The notes under the pieces: generated by a model
Told to the model about the DNA's origin: nothing
The model's database searches: none
The model's input: only the letters and a program-made list of their open reading frames with translations
Assembly: GCA_900617975.1 (NCBI GenBank)
Contig: UZAE01012029.1
Location: forward strand, 49,282-61,125
Reading direction: 5' to 3'
Length of the DNA: 11,844 nt
DNA from: Rodentolepis nana
Lineage: Eukaryota > Platyhelminthes > Cestoda > Cyclophyllidea > Hymenolepididae
Shown here: piece after piece, positions 8,833 to 11,844 of the stretch
Layout of the letters: the number at the start of each line of letters is the position of its first letter
How positions within the stretch are numbered: position 1 is the first letter of the stretch
Made by a program: the position numbers and the translations under genes

Positions 8833-8839
8833 GGTAGAT

Positions 8840-9746
8840 TAACCCTTGTCGTCTGCTTTCCTTTAAGAGAAGATATCATACTAAAATACGTGAACTGGCC
8901 AAAAAAATATGACAGGGTATCTCTTGAAGAAATGCGATCAGAAGGGAGCCAGCAATATTAATTATTAAGGTCAGTGACTGTGTCGTGGTAATTCAAGTTC
9001 GATATGATCTGGGAAGTGGAACCCTGAACATAGACCTACCGCAATACACAAGTATACAATAGGAAAACCAACCTAAAAATCTTCCAAAACAGCTGAATTT
9101 CAGCAATACTACCAAGAAAAAATGAACCAAAGCAAACAACTACATCTTTAAAGCATCCAGAAGCATCAACAGATACCTCACAATCACATCCATAAACCCC
9201 TCAGAATCTGGGAACAGTACGATAAAAACTACAATGTTAGCATATAGTTTTTCTCTTGTATCACGAGGACCAAATTCCATAGTGGAAGTGGGAAGCAACC
9301 TGTCAAGGGTTTTGTGTACACTACCTGCTAACACAAACCGAGTTATATCAGGTGTAATTACCTCCCAACTTCCTAACGGAATAGAAAATAGAGAAACAAA
9401 GTAGGTTCTGTTTAAAAACTTACAGAAATTGATGGCATAAAAAACACTAACATCGCGAACACAATAACTCGAATACTGAACGAAAACGTTTCGAAGCAAG
9501 TAAAGGTAAAAATCATGGGAAACAATGTAAGCCACTCGACACGAAGGTTTACAAAATTTTACAATAAGCAGGAAGGCCTAAAATCACCCATAATTATGTA
9601 CGTTAGCAAAGTTGCATCAGGAAATAATGCATTCAAATATAAATTCTAAGTTTTTCTGAAAACGCAAAAATAATGAGCAAATTCCACTTTCGTTAAGAAA
9701 TAAAAAATGCCAATTATTCCATAGGCATGGACAATTTATTATACAT
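8840..9746. other. 3' flank of RPL32, no confident gene
   Basis: The region is AT-rich. A 131-codon frame (GTG start) occupies minus 9535-9140 and reads as a hydrophobic mixture with no motif I recognise. It may be chance or an old insertion fragment. A second short frame nearby (minus, about 9590) does not join it in phase. No RNA gene is seen. Confidence 0.45.
9735..9740 (-). terminator. RPL32 polyadenylation signal AATAAA
   Basis: AATAAA on the minus strand begins seven bases after the RPL32 TAA stop. Such closeness implies a very short 3'UTR, which is common for ribosomal protein mRNAs. Confidence 0.7.
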
Positions 9747-9905
9747 TTACTCGTTTTCTACAAGACGGATCTTGGCGTTGGGATTCACTATCTTTATGTT
9801 TAGCTCACGAGCACGTTCGATGATCTTGACACGGTTTTTGCGTGAAATAGTTCTCGCAATAACGCCAGCATGTGTGCGGTGCTGCATAAGCAGGACCTCA
9901 AGTTC
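9747..9905 (-). CDS. RPL32: RPL32 coding exon 2
   Basis: Residues 83-134 from ELEVLLMQHR to LVENE and TAA. The acceptor is ATTATAG|GAA with little pyrimidine tract, as expected when the whole intron is 37 bp. Confidence 0.95.
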   Translation of the reverse strand, partial: ELEVLLMQHRTHAGVIARTISRKNRVKIIERARELNIKIVNPNAKIRLVENE

Positions 9906-10188
9906 CTATAATATTTGATATAAAATATTGGAAAGAAATTACCTTCACGTTGTTTATTATGACGTGGCGGAATCCGTCAGGGTGTATATGCCTAACACGA
10001 GCCTGAGTTCCATAACCGATCTTCGGCATTCGCATTTGGCCCTTGAAGCGACGACGAACACGGTTATCAATACCTTTTGGCTTTCTCCATTTATCGCCCA
10101 GACGCTTGAAAAGATCACTTTGATGGCGATGCCATTTCTTAGTGTGCTTCTTCACAATTTTTGGGTGCGGAAGTGCCTTCAAACCCAT
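9747..10188 (-). CDS. RPL32: 60S ribosomal protein L32 (eL32), complete, 2 coding exons
   Basis: eL32 is a cytosolic large-subunit ribosomal protein. Exons 10188-9943 (82 codons) and 9905-9747 (52 codons plus TAA) are joined by a 37-bp phase-0 intron, giving 134 aa (human is 135). Family signatures run along the length: PKIVKKHTKKW (9-19), RHQSD (21-25), WRKPKGIDNRVRRRFKG (34-50), MPKIGYG (54-60), then NNVK joined to ELEVLLMQHR (83-92), ISRKNR and NPNAKIRLVENE at the end. The intron falls exactly before the conserved ELEVLL. The ATG at 10188 gives the family's usual short N-terminus. It is preceded one base upstream by AG after a T-rich stretch, so a 5'UTR intron or a spliced-leader acceptor ends there. 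Identification is certain. Confidence 0.98.
9943..10188 (-). CDS. RPL32: RPL32 coding exon 1
   Basis: Residues 1-82, ending NNVK at the donor AAG|GTAATT. Reading through the donor would add ISFQYFISN-type residues foreign to the family, which confirms the splice. Confidence 0.96.
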
Positions 10189-10189
10189 G

Positions 10190-10254
10190 CTATATAAAAG
10201 CAAATATTAGAATTATAAAAACCAGTGAGAAAGAAAGCTCGCCTACAAACTCAC
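10190..10254 (-). other. Putative RPL32 5'UTR intron (or spliced-leader acceptor)
   Basis: On the minus strand a consensus donor GTGAGT begins at 10254, and the acceptor TTTTATATAG ends at 10190, leaving C-ATG. The intron would be 65 bp. Many animal RPL32 genes have an intron just before the ATG, as I recall. Alternatively, only the acceptor is used, by trans-splicing. Upstream near 10280, CACTTTTGC could be a pyrimidine-type transcription start. Confidence 0.45.
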
Positions 10255-10664
10255 ACGAGTCTTTACAAATCCCAGCAAAAGTGCTTTGCGCAACTTAAAC
10301 AAAGATCAGTAAATATGCCTTAATTAACCTTTAATAAATATTAAATAGTATTTATTTACTTTCGAAATCATTTTTAAAATAAATTCTTCTTACTTAAATA
10401 AAATCATTTTCATTATTTATTTGTTTCTGAAATATGATAAAAAGTTAAGACAGTTAATTTGGACAATGAATATCATTAAATATAACGCTTCATTTATTCA
10501 TGTAATAGTTTTAAATTCGTTAGTTTATGAACATTTTTTATTTTGATCATAATCTTAAATACTGTATTTCTTTTGAATTTATTACTGTATTTTCAAAATA
10601 GATTTCTAATATCCATACTTTTTATTACACCTTTTCTAGCCTTCTTAACTTTCCAAAATTTCAG
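10255..10664. promoter_or_regulatory. Spacer upstream of RPL32, probable divergent promoter region
   Basis: These 410 very AT-rich bases lie upstream of RPL32 (minus) and of the candidate gene starting at 10665 (plus). No TATA box or known binding site can be named with confidence. The promoter role follows from position only. Confidence 0.35.
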
Positions 10665-10834
10665 CAACAAAGATGCTGGTAATAATTTTTAATCGCATCT
10701 AGAAAGATGATATTTAAATCTTATTTTTAGGTAGTGTTAATGAGTGCGTTGAATTTGTTATATACAACCAAAATACATACTGAAATAGACCTTTTAAGTC
10801 TTGATACCGTCAGTAATTTAGAACGATTCACCAG
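10665..10834 (+). CDS. Candidate 5' end of an unidentified gene (two short exons)
   Basis: I do not recognise the product. A strong acceptor (TTTCCAAAATTTCAG) precedes a 14-nt exon at 10665-10678 with the start ATG CTG, then the donor GTAATA. A 52-bp intron ends TTATTTTTAG at 10730. The following exon, 10731-10834, continues in frame as V-V-L-M-S-A-L-N-L-L-Y, then TTKIHTEIDLLSLDTVSN and LERFT, to CCAG|GTCAAT (phase 2). Without splicing there, the frame runs on to TAG at 10890. The helical, Leu-rich reading with Asp/Glu/Lys differs from the Ile/Asn/Phe noise typical around it. The first acceptor could take a spliced leader. No sure third exon is found: acceptors at 10921 and 11664 keep phase but soon hit stops. 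It could be chance. Confidence 0.33.
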
Positions 10835-11844
10835 GTCAATATTTTTTGCAAAACATTTTCTTGTGTTTCAATGCAAATATTTCCTTGTTCGATGCTAGCT
10901 AGCTGAAATGTAATCTTTGACAGATATAAAGAATCCCTCTATTTGAATCCTATTTCATGCGTCCTACAATTCAAATTCACAAAATTTTGATGTTGGTTCC
11001 AATGTTTTTTAGGTATACTTAGGTTTAGCTGCAGAATGAGTTGGTATCTTCCTGATAGAAATGGAACTAAAATGATTTTCCACATAAAAAAATTTAAAGT
11101 GAAAAGTATCAAAGTGATTGCCATTTTAATAAATTTCGAAATTTATTGTTATGTTATTTTGAACCCCTTGAAAATAACGACAGTGATTTTGTGGTTTATT
11201 AAGCATAAGCAATATGTACTCAGTTGGTCAGAGTTTTTATTTCATCATAATTTTTTCTTATGGTGAGAAATTTATTAACGTACTTTACATTATCGGTTTT
11301 CATCCCTCTCATATTATTAACCGAAATGAACCTCCGTTTACTATAGTTCCATTTATATAAGAATTAAATTCGGACAGCAAAGTGGGAAATATATATATAT
11401 ATATATATAAACATAATTTTCGAGGGAAAAAACCATTTTATACTTAATAGGGATAGAATTGATATTGGTTAGTAAGATTATCCACTGGCCAAACTTGTAT
11501 AACCACCCTTGTACACTAAAATGTGCAAGAAACAATTGTGAATATTAAACGTATGAAATTACGGTTCCATCATTAATATAATTAATAGTGCTCTGAAGTG
11601 AAGAGATGACGTTAAAAATGCAAATCATTTTGCCAATAAGAATTTTCAAATTTATTTCTACAGAAGCATTCGGATGGGACGTTGTTTGGGGTTAAAAACT
11701 AAAATGCAGTCTTGCAGCTTTTCTCAATTTGGGACTGAAGCTTGACTCTCCAATACGTGATGAATCATTCTTAGGTAAAATATTTTACTTTTTCATTATC
11801 GATCACTGGCGCTTATTTTATTTGGACTGTTATTTTTTCAAAAA
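10835..11844. other. AT-rich right end, no confident gene
   Basis: Open frames here (plus 11036-11266, minus 11124-10939 and 11535-11353) are Ile/Phe/Asn-rich, overlap one another, and have no motifs. If the candidate gene at 10665 is real, this stretch is its intron and perhaps holds further exons. One possible acceptor followed by open sequence is TTTCTACAG near 11655-11663. Confidence 0.45.
11389..11409. repeat. (AT)n microsatellite
   Basis: About ten uninterrupted AT/TA dinucleotides form a simple repeat. It is likely length-polymorphic and has no inferred function. Confidence 0.85.

Larger units (their letters stand above)
8367..8839 (+). mobile_element. SINE-like retroposon with tRNA-Asp-like head and palindromic tail
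   Basis: The insert runs from about 8379 to 8827 and is bracketed by 12-nt direct repeats (TGATAGATAGAT at 8367-8378, TGATAGGTAGAT at 8828-8839, 11/12 identical) that resemble a target-site duplication. From left to right it contains a tRNA-Asp-like head, an ATAAATAAA tail-like segment, a body of about 290 bp with a pyrimidine-rich stretch (8610-8700), then an ATTT-repeat tail and a large inverted repeat. A tRNA-derived head plus an A/T-rich simple tail is the classic SINE plan, amplified by LINE enzymes. I do not recognise a named family. The direct repeats are GATA-rich, so chance similarity is possible. Elements may also be nested. Confidence 0.5.

Noticed and set aside
9928..10197. 89-codon plus-strand frame over RPL32
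   Set aside because: It is the antisense shadow of the conserved RPL32 exon.
10922..10990. Third exon of the candidate gene at 10665
   Set aside because: An acceptor (TTTGACAG) in the right phase exists, but the frame reaches TGA within about 22 codons without a good donor or recognisable sequence.
1..11844. CRISPR, bacterial operon, phage or defence system
   Set aside because: There are no spaced direct repeats, no ribosome-binding-site-led gene runs, and the genes are spliced eukaryotic housekeeping genes.

Overview
This is nuclear DNA of a compact, AT-rich animal genome, most likely a flatworm and perhaps a tapeworm. The reasons are spliceosomal GT-AG introns, three ordinary eukaryotic housekeeping genes, very short introns (37, about 65 and 71 bp) next to kilobase-scale ones, and splice-acceptor-like AG dinucleotides directly before two start codons. 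Species-level assignment is inference; the intron sizes fit what I recall of cestode genomes. There is no operon, phage, CRISPR or bacterial signal.

Layout from left to right. (1) 1470-4598, minus strand: the first four coding exons of a USP24/USP9X-type giant deubiquitinase. I call it USP24 because of its N-terminal UBA domain. Its fourth exon lies alone, 2 kb from exon 3, and the gene continues out of the window to the left. The last 1469 bases are intron 4, containing weak, stop-interrupted reading-frame debris. (2) 4599-5292: intergenic region between head-to-head genes, a likely shared promoter. (3) 5293-6494, plus strand: a complete two-exon NIPP1 (PPP1R8) gene, encoding a nuclear PP1-binding FHA protein of 376 aa. 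(4) 6495-9746: a 3.25 kb spacer between convergent genes. It holds an apparent retroposon insertion: a tRNA-Asp(GTC)-like head, a pyrimidine-rich body, a tail motif present three times, and a long palindrome, bracketed by near-identical 12-nt direct repeats. (5) 9747-10188, minus strand: a complete RPL32 ribosomal protein gene split by a 37-bp intron, with a probable 5'UTR intron or trans-splice acceptor just before the ATG. (6) 10665-10834, plus strand: a candidate start of an unidentified gene, a tiny first exon plus a second coding exon, divergent from RPL32. (7) 10835-11844: very AT-rich DNA with an (AT)n microsatellite and no confident gene.

The genes are not a pathway cluster: ubiquitin removal, PP1/spliceosome regulation and translation are independent housekeeping jobs. 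Shared flanks are the only link (USP24 and NIPP1 head to head, NIPP1 and RPL32 tail to tail). I see no convincing new multi-gene system. The items most worth follow-up are the tRNA-Asp-headed palindromic element, the unidentified gene at 10.67 kb, and the altered PP1-docking motif in NIPP1.
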